Shown here in pieces: positions 1-7,229 of a stretch of DNA of 59,603 nt (position 1 is its first letter; each line of letters starts with the position of its first letter). The notes below the pieces were generated by a model that worked only from the letters and a program-made list of their open reading frames with translations, made no database searches and was not told the DNA's origin. Source of the stretch: an uncultured Succinivibrio sp. (lineage in GTDB: Bacteria > Pseudomonadota > Gammaproteobacteria > Enterobacterales > Succinivibrionaceae); the NCBI GenBank assembly GCA_900767695.1, contig CAAGAC010000090.1:1-59603 (forward strand), written 5' to 3'. The position numbers and the translations under genes were made by a program.

Positions 1-98
1 GAAAAGCGGCGCCTTGGTGTCATGCCGGTCATTGCTCAGGTGAAACTATCAGCATTTGATCGAATTCACGCTTTTGTGGCAATGGGAATTGCAAAGCC

Positions 99-121
99 GT
101 GATCGCTGGATCACATTTTTT
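99..121 (+). terminator. Rho-independent terminator-like hairpin
   Basis: Inverted repeat GTGATC-GCTG-GATCAC followed by ATTTTTT. It would end transcription entering from the left edge of the window and so separates lptG from whatever lies upstream. The stem is only 6 bp, so strength is uncertain. No gene in positions 1-98 could be supported. Confidence 0.5.
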
Positions 122-183
122 CCGAACTTGATTTCAAAGAACTCCCGGCAGGCTGGGCCGCCGGATGGACTGGTTCAGGCTGT

Positions 184-216
184 CCAAATTCCGTGATCTA
201 GATCATTTGGATTTGG
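184..216. promoter_or_regulatory. Nested palindrome upstream of lptG
   Basis: A perfect 12-bp palindrome TGATCTAGATCA (194-205) lies between CCAAAT (184-189) and ATTTGG (211-216), giving a nested inverted repeat that is off-centre by half a base. It is about 90 bp upstream of the lptG start, a suitable place for an operator. No regulator family is recognised. The rest of 1-297 is AT-richer and shows no convincing gene. Confidence 0.3.
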
Positions 217-297
217 TCGCCGTAAAAATCAATCAGGCGCGGCTTGCTTTGGCCCATTGCGGACGCGAAAATAGGCACTGTTCTTGAGGAAACCAGC

Positions 298-1365
298 ATG
301 CGCCTTTACGCAATTCTCGACCGCTACACAGGAAAAAACGTAGTGGTCATGGTGATCATGGTCGCCGTGTGCCTGACCGTGTTCACCGGCATCATCACCT
401 TCATCGACAAGATGCGCTACATCGGGCGCGGAAGCATCGACTTCTGGTTCGTCTGCCGCTACGTGCTCTGCCTGTGCCCGGGCTTCCTCGTGACCTTCTT
501 TCCCGTCGCCGTGCTCATAGGCGGCGTCATCGGCCTTGGCAACATGGCCCGCGGCAGCGAGATAGTCATCCTCCAGTCCATCGGCCTCTCCCGCCTCAAT
601 ATAGCGGGTAGCTGCGTAAAGGCGCTGATCCCGCTCATCGCGCTTGTCATGGCCATAGGCGAGTTCGTGGTTCCGCCGCTGCAGCAGTACGCCGAGACCC
701 AGTACTCCATCTACTCCTCTGCCGGAAAGATGTCGGTAACCAAGTCGGGGATCTGGCTCAAGGAAGGCAGCTCCTTCATCGGCATCCGCGACATGCTCGC
801 GGACGGCACGCTCCTTGACATCCACCGCTTCAACACCGACGGGGTGAGGCTTCTCTCCGAGTCCACGGCCCAGCGCGGGGTCTACCGCAACGGCGAGTGG
901 ATCATGAGCAACGTGGTGACCCGAAGCTACGGGGAGAACGTCGCCATCAAGGGTGCGCCAACCGAGAAGTGGAAGCTCTCGCTCAACCCCGAGCGCATCG
1001 ACGTCATCGGCAACACCGGCAACCAGCTCACCATCAAGGGCCTCATCGACTACATAAGCTACATCGAGCACAACGGCCAGGACTCCTCGTCCTACCGCCT
1101 GGAGCTCTACGACAAGTTCATGCAGCCGGTGATCATGATCGTGATGCTCATGCTCGCGCTCTCGACGGTGTTCGGGCAGCTCCGCTCGATCAGCATGGGC
1201 ACGAGGATCCTCTCGGGCATCGCGCTGGGATTCGGCTACTACGTCGTGAACCAGGTAGTCGCCCCGTTCTCGCTCGTCTACGGCGCCCCTCCGCTCCTGG
1301 GCGCCTCGCTTGCCTCGCTGATCTTCGGGGCGCTTGCGGTCTACCTGCTGCGCCGCAAGATCTGA
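298..1365 (+). CDS. lptG: LPS export ABC transporter permease LptG
   Basis: LptG is one of the two inner-membrane permease subunits of the LptB2FG transporter that pulls lipopolysaccharide out of the membrane and hands it to LptC/LptA. The 355-residue product has the LptF/LptG layout: an N-terminal start MRLYAILDRYTGK like E. coli LptG (LDRYIGK), three N-terminal membrane segments (to about residue 120), a soluble beta-jellyroll part (about 130-265), and three C-terminal membrane segments ending in the typical LRRKI tail. The motifs MAIGEFVVP and FGQLRSISMG match MAIGEWVAP and FGPLRSVPMG of LptG. The ATG at 298 was chosen over an upstream in-frame TTG at 244 because it matches the family's N-terminus. 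LptF, normally immediately upstream, is not adjacent; a terminator-like hairpin and non-coding sequence lie there instead. Confidence 0.93.
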   Translation: MRLYAILDRYTGKNVVVMVIMVAVCLTVFTGIITFIDKMRYIGRGSIDFWFVCRYVLCLCPGFLVTFFPVAVLIGGVIGLGNMARGSEIVILQSIGLSRLNIAGSCVKALIPLIALVMAIGEFVVPPLQQYAETQYSIYSSAGKMSVTKSGIWLKEGSSFIGIRDMLADGTLLDIHRFNTDGVRLLSESTAQRGVYRNGEWIMSNVVTRSYGENVAIKGAPTEKWKLSLNPERIDVIGNTGNQLTIKGLIDYISYIEHNGQDSSSYRLELYDKFMQPVIMIVMLMLALSTVFGQLRSISMGTRILSGIALGFGYYVVNQVVAPFSLVYGAPPLLGASLASLIFGALAVYLLRRKI

Positions 1366-1478
1366 CACAGGTTCCGGGCGCCGCCCCGCGTCCGGAATTT
1401 TGAAAAGTATGTTAAGATACCTCCCGTTTCCGGGACGGAGCAGGGCGCTCGCCCATCCAAATCCTTCCCGAACCACGA

Positions 1479-1565
1479 GCCGAAGTGATGGAACTGGTAG
1501 ACGTAGCGGATTCAAAATCCGCCGCCAGCAATGGCGTGTGGGTTCGACCCCCACCTTCGGCACCA
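1479..1565 (+). tRNA. tRNA-Leu (anticodon CAA)
   Basis: An 87-nt class II tRNA with the acceptor stem GCCGAAG/CTTCGGC, the D-arm start TGATGGAACTGGTAGAC, the anticodon stem-loop GCGGA-TTCAAAA-TCCGC giving anticodon CAA (reads UUG), a long variable arm typical of Leu, the T-loop GGTTCGACCCC, and an encoded CCA end. Confidence 0.95.
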
Positions 1566-1629
1566 AACCTTCTTATTGATTTATCAAATAATTCTATAAA
1601 GCAGCATGGCTAATCCATGTGCTTGCGGC

Positions 1630-1761
1630 TCACTTGTTCCGCAGGCGGATGCGGCCGCGCTTTCCTTGTCCTGCTCGCCTGATGACGAGGTTCAGGATTG
1701 AGAGGACGAGGTTGACGACTAGAAGCGCCATGATGAGCTGGTCGATGCTGATCTTCTTCAT
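1630..1761 (-). CDS. Possible 43-residue single-span membrane peptide
   Basis: On the minus strand an ATG at 1761 opens a 43-codon frame ending in TGA. The peptide starts MKKISIDQLIMALLVV, carries one strongly hydrophobic stretch (about residues 9-27) and has a basic, Arg/Lys-rich tail ending RIRLRNK. This is the layout of a small single-span membrane protein with a positive cytoplasmic tail. Codon choice (CTC, GTC, ATC, CGC) resembles the rest of the window. A weak Shine-Dalgarno sequence (GAGG) sits about 12 nt upstream. I do not recognise a family. It could be a chance frame in the 380-bp gap between tRNA-Leu and the uvrA paralogue; the hydrophobic core and basic tail are the main arguments for reality. 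Confidence 0.4.
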   Translation of the reverse strand: MKKISIDQLIMALLVVNLVLSILNLVIRRAGQGKRGRIRLRNK

Positions 1762-1945
1762 TTCTGCTGCCTCAATGATCGGGCGCCGGATGCAGGCTTG
1801 CCCCTCTCATTTGAGAATACAGTGACGCAAGGGTATGAAGGCAGGATGGCGCGCCCCATCCGCCAAAAAGCTCCTGCGGCGGCGCAATTGTGTATATTCG
1901 CCTTGATGCAGGGCCGTCCTGCAGCAAGTTCAGAGGAGGCAGGCC

Positions 1946-4456
1946 ATGGCAGCCATTCCAGGCAGGGCAGGGCGCGGAGAGCCCACTCACATCGAGGTTC
2001 GGGGCGCGCGCGTCCACAACCTGCGCAACATCGACGTGGACATCCCGCTGCACGGGATCACAGCGATCGCGGGACTCTCGGGCTCCGGGAAGTCCTCGCT
2101 AGCCATGGGCGTCCTCTACTCCGAGGGATCGAGGCGCTACCTCGAGGCCCTCTCGACCTACACGAGGCGCCGCATCGCCGAGCCTGGCAAGGCGCTTGTC
2201 GACGAGGTGCGATACGTGCCCGCCGCGCTGGCGCTGCGCCAGCGCCCGGGCGTGCCCGGGATCAGGAGCACCTTCGGGACTTCGAGCGAGCTTTTGAACA
2301 GCCTGAGGCTGATGTTCTCGCGCCTGGCCTCCCACCGCTGCCCCAACGGCCACTACGTCCCTCCCACGCTCAATGTCGCCGCGGAGAAGGACATCGTCTG
2401 CCCCGAGTGCGGGGCGCGCTTCCGCGGCCCGGGCGCCGAGGATCTGGCCTTCAACAGCGGCGGGGCCTGCAGTCGCTGCGGCGGCACCGGGCTCGTGCGC
2501 ATCGTGGACGAGTCCACCCTGGTCCCCGACGAGAGCCTGACCATAGACGAGGGCGCGGTGCTTCCGTGGCAGACGCTGATGTGGAAGCTCATGAAGGACA
2601 TCGCGCGCGATCTCGGAGTGCGCACCGACGTCCCCTTCAGGGATCTCACGAAGAAGGAGCGCGACATGGTCTTCCACGGGCCGGCGGTCAAGCACCACAT
2701 GGTCTACCAGAACAAGACCGACGGCTCGGCAGGCGAGATGGACTTCACCTACTTCAACGCCACCTACACCGTCGAGAACGCGCTCTCCAAGGTCCATGAC
2801 GAGAAGGGCATGAAGCGCGTCGAGCGCTTCCTGCGCACCGAGATCTGCCCCGACTGCCACGGCACGAGGCTCTCCGAGGCGGCGAGGGCGCCAAAAATCC
2901 GCGGGATCTCATTGGACGAGTCCTGCGCGATGCCGCTCAAGGAGCTTCTGGAGTGGGTGCGCGGCGTGCCGGGCACCCTGCCGGAGCCGATGCGCTCGAT
3001 GGCGGAGGGGATCTGCGGCTCCTTCGAGTCGGCTGCAAGAAGGCTCATGGAGCTTGGCCTTGGCTACCTCTCGCTTGACCGAGCGGCCTCGACCCTCTCG
3101 ACAGGAGAGAGGCAGAGGATGCAGCTTGCCCGCGCGGTGCGCAACCGCACGACCGGGGTGCTCTACGTGCTCGACGAACCTTCAATCGGCCTGCACCCTG
3201 CCAACATCGAGGGGCTTGCCGGGGTGATGGACGATCTGGTCGAGGACGGCAACAGCGTGGTGCTCGTCGATCACGACACCACGATCCTCTCGCGCGCCGA
3301 CTGGATGGTCGAGATGGGGCCGGGCGCCGGCGCAGGCGGCGGCACCGTGGTGGCGCAGGGCACGGTCAAGGACATCGAGGAGAACCCCAAGTCGCTCATC
3401 GGCCCGTTCCTAAGCGGCAGGGCGCAGGTCATCGCCCGCCCCAGGGCCGATGGGGAGCACATGTTCGAGAAGGGCGCGATCCGCATCGTGACCGGCCCCA
3501 TCCACACCGTGAAGCCGCTTGACGTGCGCATCCCCAAGGGCAGGCTCTGCGCGGTGACCGGGGTGTCTGGATCGGGCAAGACCACGCTGGTGCTCGAAAG
3601 CCTGGTGCCAGCGCTCAAGGCCTCCTCCGAGGGATCGGCGCTCCCGCCCCACGTCAGGTCCATCGAGCCTGGCGGCATAACCCAGGCAAAGCTCATCGAC
3701 GCCACCCCGATCGGCATCAACATCCGCTCGACGGTCGCGACCTACGCAGGCGTGCACGACGAGCTGCGGCGCGTCTTTGCAAGGACGGAGGGAGCTAAGG
3801 CCGCCGGGCTCAAGGCAGGCGACTTCTCCTACAACACGGGGGATCTGAGGTGCCCGACCTGCGACGGCACCGGCTCCATTAGCCTCGACGTGCAGTTCCT
3901 TCCCGACGCGGACATCGAGTGCCCGGACTGCCATGGCACCAGGTACTCGAAGAAGGCCGATCCCATAGTCTGGGACAACGGCAGGTGCGGGAGGTACTCG
4001 CTGCCAGATCTGATGGCGATGAGCGTCGACGAGGCGCTCAAGGCCTGCGAGGGATTGAGGCTCGTGCGCTCAAGGCTCCAGATCCTCCACGATCTGGGGC
4101 TTGGCTACCTGAGGCTTGGCGAGGAGACCCCGGGCCTCTCGGGCGGCGAGGCGCAGAGGCTCAAGCTCGCCTCAGAGTTCGGCAAGCCCCAGGACGGGGC
4201 GCTCTTCGTGTTCGACGAGCCGACCATCGGCCTGCACCCGCTGGACGTTCGCAGCCTCATCGGGGTCTTCCAGTCGCTCATTGAGAGGGGTGCGACCGTT
4301 GTCGTCATCGAGCACGATCTCGACATGATCAGGAACGCCGACTACATCATCGACATGGGCCCGGGCGGCGGCAGCGACGGCGGCACCGTGGTCGCCTGCG
4401 GCACGGCGGATCAGGTGAGGGCTTGCATCGAGAGCCTCACCGGACGGTATATCTGA
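1946..4456 (+). CDS. Short UvrA-family ATPase lacking the UvrB-binding domain
   Basis: An 836-residue twin-ABC protein of the UvrA family. First Walker A GLSGSGKSS (43-51), second GVSGSGKTT (about 538-546), signatures LSTGERQRMQLA (about 384) and LSGGEAQRLKLA (about 731), and two Walker B/D-loop regions (VLDEPSIGLHP, VFDEPTIGLHP). Zinc-binding motifs are visible: CPECG...CSRCGGTG, CPDCHGTR, and CPTCDGTG...CPDCHGTR. Housekeeping UvrA is about 940 residues; here the stretch after RSTFGTSSELLNSLRLMFSR runs almost directly into the first zinc module, so roughly 110 residues corresponding to the UvrB-binding domain are missing. This matches UvrA2-type paralogues, linked in some bacteria to tolerance of DNA-binding drugs rather than core repair. 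Start ATG 1946 has AGAGGAGG 7 nt upstream. No uvrB is nearby. Confidence 0.88.
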   Translation: MAAIPGRAGRGEPTHIEVRGARVHNLRNIDVDIPLHGITAIAGLSGSGKSSLAMGVLYSEGSRRYLEALSTYTRRRIAEPGKALVDEVRYVPAALALRQRPGVPGIRSTFGTSSELLNSLRLMFSRLASHRCPNGHYVPPTLNVAAEKDIVCPECGARFRGPGAEDLAFNSGGACSRCGGTGLVRIVDESTLVPDESLTIDEGAVLPWQTLMWKLMKDIARDLGVRTDVPFRDLTKKERDMVFHGPAVKHHMVYQNKTDGSAGEMDFTYFNATYTVENALSKVHDEKGMKRVERFLRTEICPDCHGTRLSEAARAPKIRGISLDESCAMPLKELLEWVRGVPGTLPEPMRSMAEGICGSFESAARRLMELGLGYLSLDRAASTLSTGERQRMQLARAVRNRTTGVLYVLDEPSIGLHPANIEGLAGVMDDLVEDGNSVVLVDHDTTILSRADWMVEMGPGAGAGGGTVVAQGTVKDIEENPKSLIGPFLSGRAQVIARPRADGEHMFEKGAIRIVTGPIHTVKPLDVRIPKGRLCAVTGVSGSGKTTLVLESLVPALKASSEGSALPPHVRSIEPGGITQAKLIDATPIGINIRSTVATYAGVHDELRRVFARTEGAKAAGLKAGDFSYNTGDLRCPTCDGTGSISLDVQFLPDADIECPDCHGTRYSKKADPIVWDNGRCGRYSLPDLMAMSVDEALKACEGLRLVRSRLQILHDLGLGYLRLGEETPGLSGGEAQRLKLASEFGKPQDGALFVFDEPTIGLHPLDVRSLIGVFQSLIERGATVVVIEHDLDMIRNADYIIDMGPGGGSDGGTVVACGTADQVRACIESLTGRYI

Positions 4457-4466
4457 ATCGAAGAGG

Positions 4467-4490
4467 GCAGGGCGCGCAAGCGCGCCCTGC
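4467..4490 (+). terminator. Hairpin between the UvrA paralogue and the TSCPD gene
   Basis: Perfect 11-bp stem GCAGGGCGCGC-AA-GCGCGCCCTGC, 10 bp after the UvrA-like stop. No T-tract follows. A -10-like TATGAT (4493-4498) comes directly after it, so it may end or attenuate one transcript while a new one starts for the small gene downstream. Confidence 0.45.
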
Positions 4491-4519
4491 GCTATGATCA
4501 GCCGCACGGAGGCAACCAC

Positions 4520-4780
4520 ATGAAGCACTACACCTACCAGACTCACGGCACCTGCTCGAAGATCATCGACTTTGACATCGACGAGGGCGGCGCGCTGCGC
4601 AACGTCAAGTTCCTGGGCGGCTGCGACGGAAACCTCAAGGGCATAGGCAGGCTCGTCGAGGGCCGCGACGCAGGCGAGATCGCTTCGATCCTCAAGGGCA
4701 ACCTCTGCCGCCAGAAGGGCACCTCATGCCCCGATCAGCTATCCAAGGCCATCGAGGAGGCGCTCTCAGGCAGGATCTGA
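4520..4780 (+). CDS. TSCPD domain-containing protein (TIGR03905 type)
   Basis: An 86-residue protein consisting of a single TSCPD domain. The domain is named for the conserved TSCPDQL motif, seen here at residues 71-77, with further conserved elements GTCSK (10-14), FLGGCDGNLKGI (31-42) and the LC of NLC (61-63). The same domain closes many class II ribonucleotide reductases; free-standing versions of this length are common in anaerobes and have no established function. The three spaced cysteines (in GTCSK, GGCDG and TSCPD) suggest metal binding or redox chemistry, which is inference. Start ATG has GGAGG 8 nt upstream. Confidence 0.85.
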   Translation: MKHYTYQTHGTCSKIIDFDIDEGGALRNVKFLGGCDGNLKGIGRLVEGRDAGEIASILKGNLCRQKGTSCPDQLSKAIEEALSGRI

Positions 4781-4816
4781 TCAGGCCCCTGCCAGATCCA
4801 TCCATCCCCATGACCC

Positions 4817-4852
4817 GCAGGCCCCCTCTACGCGCAAGGAGAGGGGGCCTGC
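4817..4852 (+). terminator. Terminator-like hairpin after the TSCPD gene
   Basis: Perfect 13-bp stem GCAGGCCCCCTCT / AGAGGGGGCCTGC with a 10-nt loop, 36 bp past the stop codon. There is no clear T-run after it, so it may act as an RNA-stabilising or factor-dependent end. Confidence 0.55.
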
Positions 4853-5300
4853 GCCATCATCGCCTGGACTCATTGGCGTGCCAACATTTTGATCGCTTTT
4901 TCACCGCACCCCAGGGGTGCATCGTTACTCCCAAATATCTGCTTTTTGATGGTGCAAAAGCTGATCTTCTGTCTCTCGGAATTGTAAAACTCCCGAAAAA
5001 ATCGAAAAATCATCATTTAAATGGCTTGAAATCAGTCATTTGCTAGGCTGCAAGTCCGCTTTTTACCGGGGATTCGCAGCCGTTCCAGCTTGTATGCTTT
5101 CGGGGCAATTTCTGGCGAACAGTCCATTTTGGTGAGTTCTGTTAAGCCGATTTAACCTAATTTGCTCCCTATTGGTGAAAAATCTGGCTCATATTTGTTC
5201 AAAATTCTGGAAAACCGGCCTAAAAGAGTGCGCGAATCTTAGGCAAAGACGGCAATGCTAGGCTAGGTGCATAGATTTTTTCAACAGAGGGAAAACAATC
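4853..5300. other. AT-richer intergenic region upstream of the aminotransferase operon
   Basis: About 450 bp without a supportable gene, clearly AT-richer than its flanks. It contains an imperfect palindrome TTGGC-GT-GCCAA (4873-4884) and the 9-mer TGCTAGGCT twice (5041-5049 and 5255-5263). It is unusually long for this compact genome and probably holds the promoter and control region of the operon beginning at 5301. No known riboswitch was recognised by eye. Confidence 0.4.
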
Positions 5301-6512
5301 ATGAGACTCAAAGATACCGGGCTTACCGCTGAAGACATCAAGGCAAAGGTCAAGAAGTACATGATCGAGACCATGGACCGCTACGACTTCGTCGCGGACC
5401 ATGCCTCGGGCGTCTATCTCTATGGCTCCGACGGCACCCCCTACCTTGACTTCTACGCCGGCATCGCTGTGAACTCGGTCGGCAACTGCAACCCTGCGGT
5501 CGTGAAGGCCGTCCAGGACCAGTGCGCCGACCTCATGCAGACCTTCAACTACCCGTACACCATCCCGCAGGCCCTGCTTGCCGAGAAGATCTGCACCACC
5601 ATCGGCATGGACAAGGTCTACTTCCAGAACACCGGCACCGAGGCCAACGAGGCCATGATCAAGATGGCCCGCAAGTACGGCGTCGAGAAGTACGGCCCTA
5701 CCAAGTACAACATCGTGACCGCCAAGGACTCCTTCCACGGCCGCACCTTCGGCTCCATGGCCGCCACTGGCCAGCCTGACAACGCCTGCCAGATCGGCTT
5801 CGGCGCCATGACCCCGGGCTTCACCTACGCCAAGTTCAACGATCTCGAGTCGTTCAAGCGCGCCTGCACCAAGGACACCATCGGCATCATGGTCGAGCCG
5901 GTCCAGGGCGAGGGCGGCGTGCATCCTGCCACCAAGGAGTTCCTCTGCGGCCTGCGCAAGTTCTGCGACGAGCAGGGCATCCTCCTCCTCCTCGACGAGG
6001 TCCAGGCTGGCTGGTGCAGGACCGGCGCGATCATGTCCTACATGAACTACGGCATCAAGCCGGACATCGTCTCCATGGCCAAGGCCTTGGGCGGCGGCAT
6101 GCCGATCGGCGCCATCGCCGCGACCAGCGAGGTCTCCAAGGCCTTCACCCCAGGCTCCCACGGCACCACCTTCGGCGGCCACCCGGTTTGCTGCGCCGCC
6201 TCCCTCGCCGCCATCAACGAGATGCTGAGGATGGATCTCGCCGGCAACGCAAAGAAGATGGGCGAGTACTTCATGCAGGAGCTGCGCGACTGCAAGCACG
6301 TCAAGGAAGTCCGCGGCCAGGGCCTGCTCGTCGGCATGGAGTTCGACGGCTCGGTCGACGCGGTCGACGTCAAGCACAAGGTCTTCGACAAGCACCTGCT
6401 GGTCACCGCCATCGGCCACAACGTGATCAGGATGGTCCCTCCGCTCATCATCACCAAGGAGGACTGCGACAAGGCGTCCGCCATCCTCCACGAGGCCCTC
6501 GAGGAGCTTTGA
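5301..6512 (+). CDS. Class III aminotransferase, ArgD/GABA-transaminase type
   Basis: A 403-residue PLP-dependent aminotransferase of class III. Visible landmarks: GVYLYGSDGTPYLDFYAGIA (about 34-53), the PLP phosphate-binding NTGTEANEAM (about 112-121), DSFHGRTFGSMAATG, the DEVQAGWCRTG motif with Asp/Gln contacting PLP (about 234-244), and the Schiff-base lysine in MAKALGGGMPIGA (K261). The closest families are acetylornithine/ornithine and 4-aminobutyrate aminotransferases, which take an omega-amino group and leave a semialdehyde. There are no arginine genes next to it. A cytidylate kinase-like gene follows 33 bp later, then the permease-dehydrogenase fusion, so supply of an aldehyde to that dehydrogenase is plausible (inference). 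The start has AGAGGGA about 9 nt upstream. The exact substrate cannot be read from the sequence. Confidence 0.85.
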   Translation: MRLKDTGLTAEDIKAKVKKYMIETMDRYDFVADHASGVYLYGSDGTPYLDFYAGIAVNSVGNCNPAVVKAVQDQCADLMQTFNYPYTIPQALLAEKICTTIGMDKVYFQNTGTEANEAMIKMARKYGVEKYGPTKYNIVTAKDSFHGRTFGSMAATGQPDNACQIGFGAMTPGFTYAKFNDLESFKRACTKDTIGIMVEPVQGEGGVHPATKEFLCGLRKFCDEQGILLLLDEVQAGWCRTGAIMSYMNYGIKPDIVSMAKALGGGMPIGAIAATSEVSKAFTPGSHGTTFGGHPVCCAASLAAINEMLRMDLAGNAKKMGEYFMQELRDCKHVKEVRGQGLLVGMEFDGSVDAVDVKHKVFDKHLLVTAIGHNVIRMVPPLIITKEDCDKASAILHEALEEL

Positions 6513-6545
6513 TTCAACTAGTTAGGCACATCTGGAGTGAACAGC

Positions 6546-7154
6546 ATGAAGAAACACGTTGTAATCACTATTGGATGCGAGTGCGGGGCCGGCGGCCCCG
6601 CCATTGGCCGGAAGATCGCGCAGTCGCTTGGAATCGAGTTCTATGACCGAGATTTCATCGACAGCGTGGTCGAGAAGGCCGGCGTTTCCAAGGACGTGAT
6701 CACCAAGGCCAACGAGGCGAAGGAAGTTAAGGGCCACGGCCCCGGGCCGGGGATCTTCCTCGGGCCGCAGTACACCGACCTCACCGAGCGCATCATCTAC
6801 GTGCAGTTCGAGGTCATCCGCAAGCTCGCGGAGAAGACCTCCTGCGTCATCATCGGCCGCTGCGCCGACTACATCCTCAAGGACCGCCAGGACGTCCTCA
6901 ACATCTTCGTGTACGCGCCAAGCGACGTCCGCATCGAGCGGATCATGAAGGAGCACCAGCTCTCCGAGCAGGACGCGAAGGACTACATAGCCCGCCGCGA
7001 CCACATGCTCCACGCCCGCTACAAGTACATGACCGGAACCTACCGCGGCGACCGCCACAACCGCCACATGCTCATTGACAGCTCCGTCCTGGGACTGGAC
7101 GGCACCGCCAAGTTCATCGAGGCCTTTGCCCGCGAGCGCTTCAGTTCTCTATAG
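6546..7154 (+). CDS. Cytidylate kinase-like family protein
   Basis: A 202-residue P-loop protein of the cytidylate kinase-like family (Pfam Cytidylate_kin_2 type). The N-terminus VVITIGCECGAGGPAIGRKIA is the family's degenerate nucleotide-binding loop, followed by YDRDFID (about 34-40), CVIIGRCADYIL (about 98-109), a LID-like basic stretch HARYKYMTGTYRGDRHNRHM and a C-terminal helix. Family members occur widely in anaerobes beside transporters and metabolic genes; their substrate is unknown and they are not the essential Cmk. The ATG at 6546 is preferred over a GTG at 6537 because CTGGAG then lies 8 nt upstream. It sits inside the aminotransferase/permease-dehydrogenase operon, so a regulatory or phosphorylating role there is possible but unproven. 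Confidence 0.8.
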   Translation: MKKHVVITIGCECGAGGPAIGRKIAQSLGIEFYDRDFIDSVVEKAGVSKDVITKANEAKEVKGHGPGPGIFLGPQYTDLTERIIYVQFEVIRKLAEKTSCVIIGRCADYILKDRQDVLNIFVYAPSDVRIERIMKEHQLSEQDAKDYIARRDHMLHARYKYMTGTYRGDRHNRHMLIDSSVLGLDGTAKFIEAFARERFSSL

Positions 7155-7229
7155 CGGGACTGCCAGACAGAACCTGAAAAAGTCTAATAAATCAAGCCCG
7201 TGCATCGCGGGACAGGGAGATATCGTCCT

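Noticed and set aside
1..102. Open frame running from the left edge to a TGA at 100-102, as if the tail of a gene
   Set aside because: It uses codons rare in the rest of the window (CTA, TCA, CGA, GGA), matches no family I know, and its stop lies inside the terminator stem.
5220..6491. Long antisense frame across the aminotransferase gene (423 codons)
   Set aside because: It is the complementary shadow of a strongly biased GC-rich gene; the product is Val/Asp/Leu/His-rich and low in complexity.
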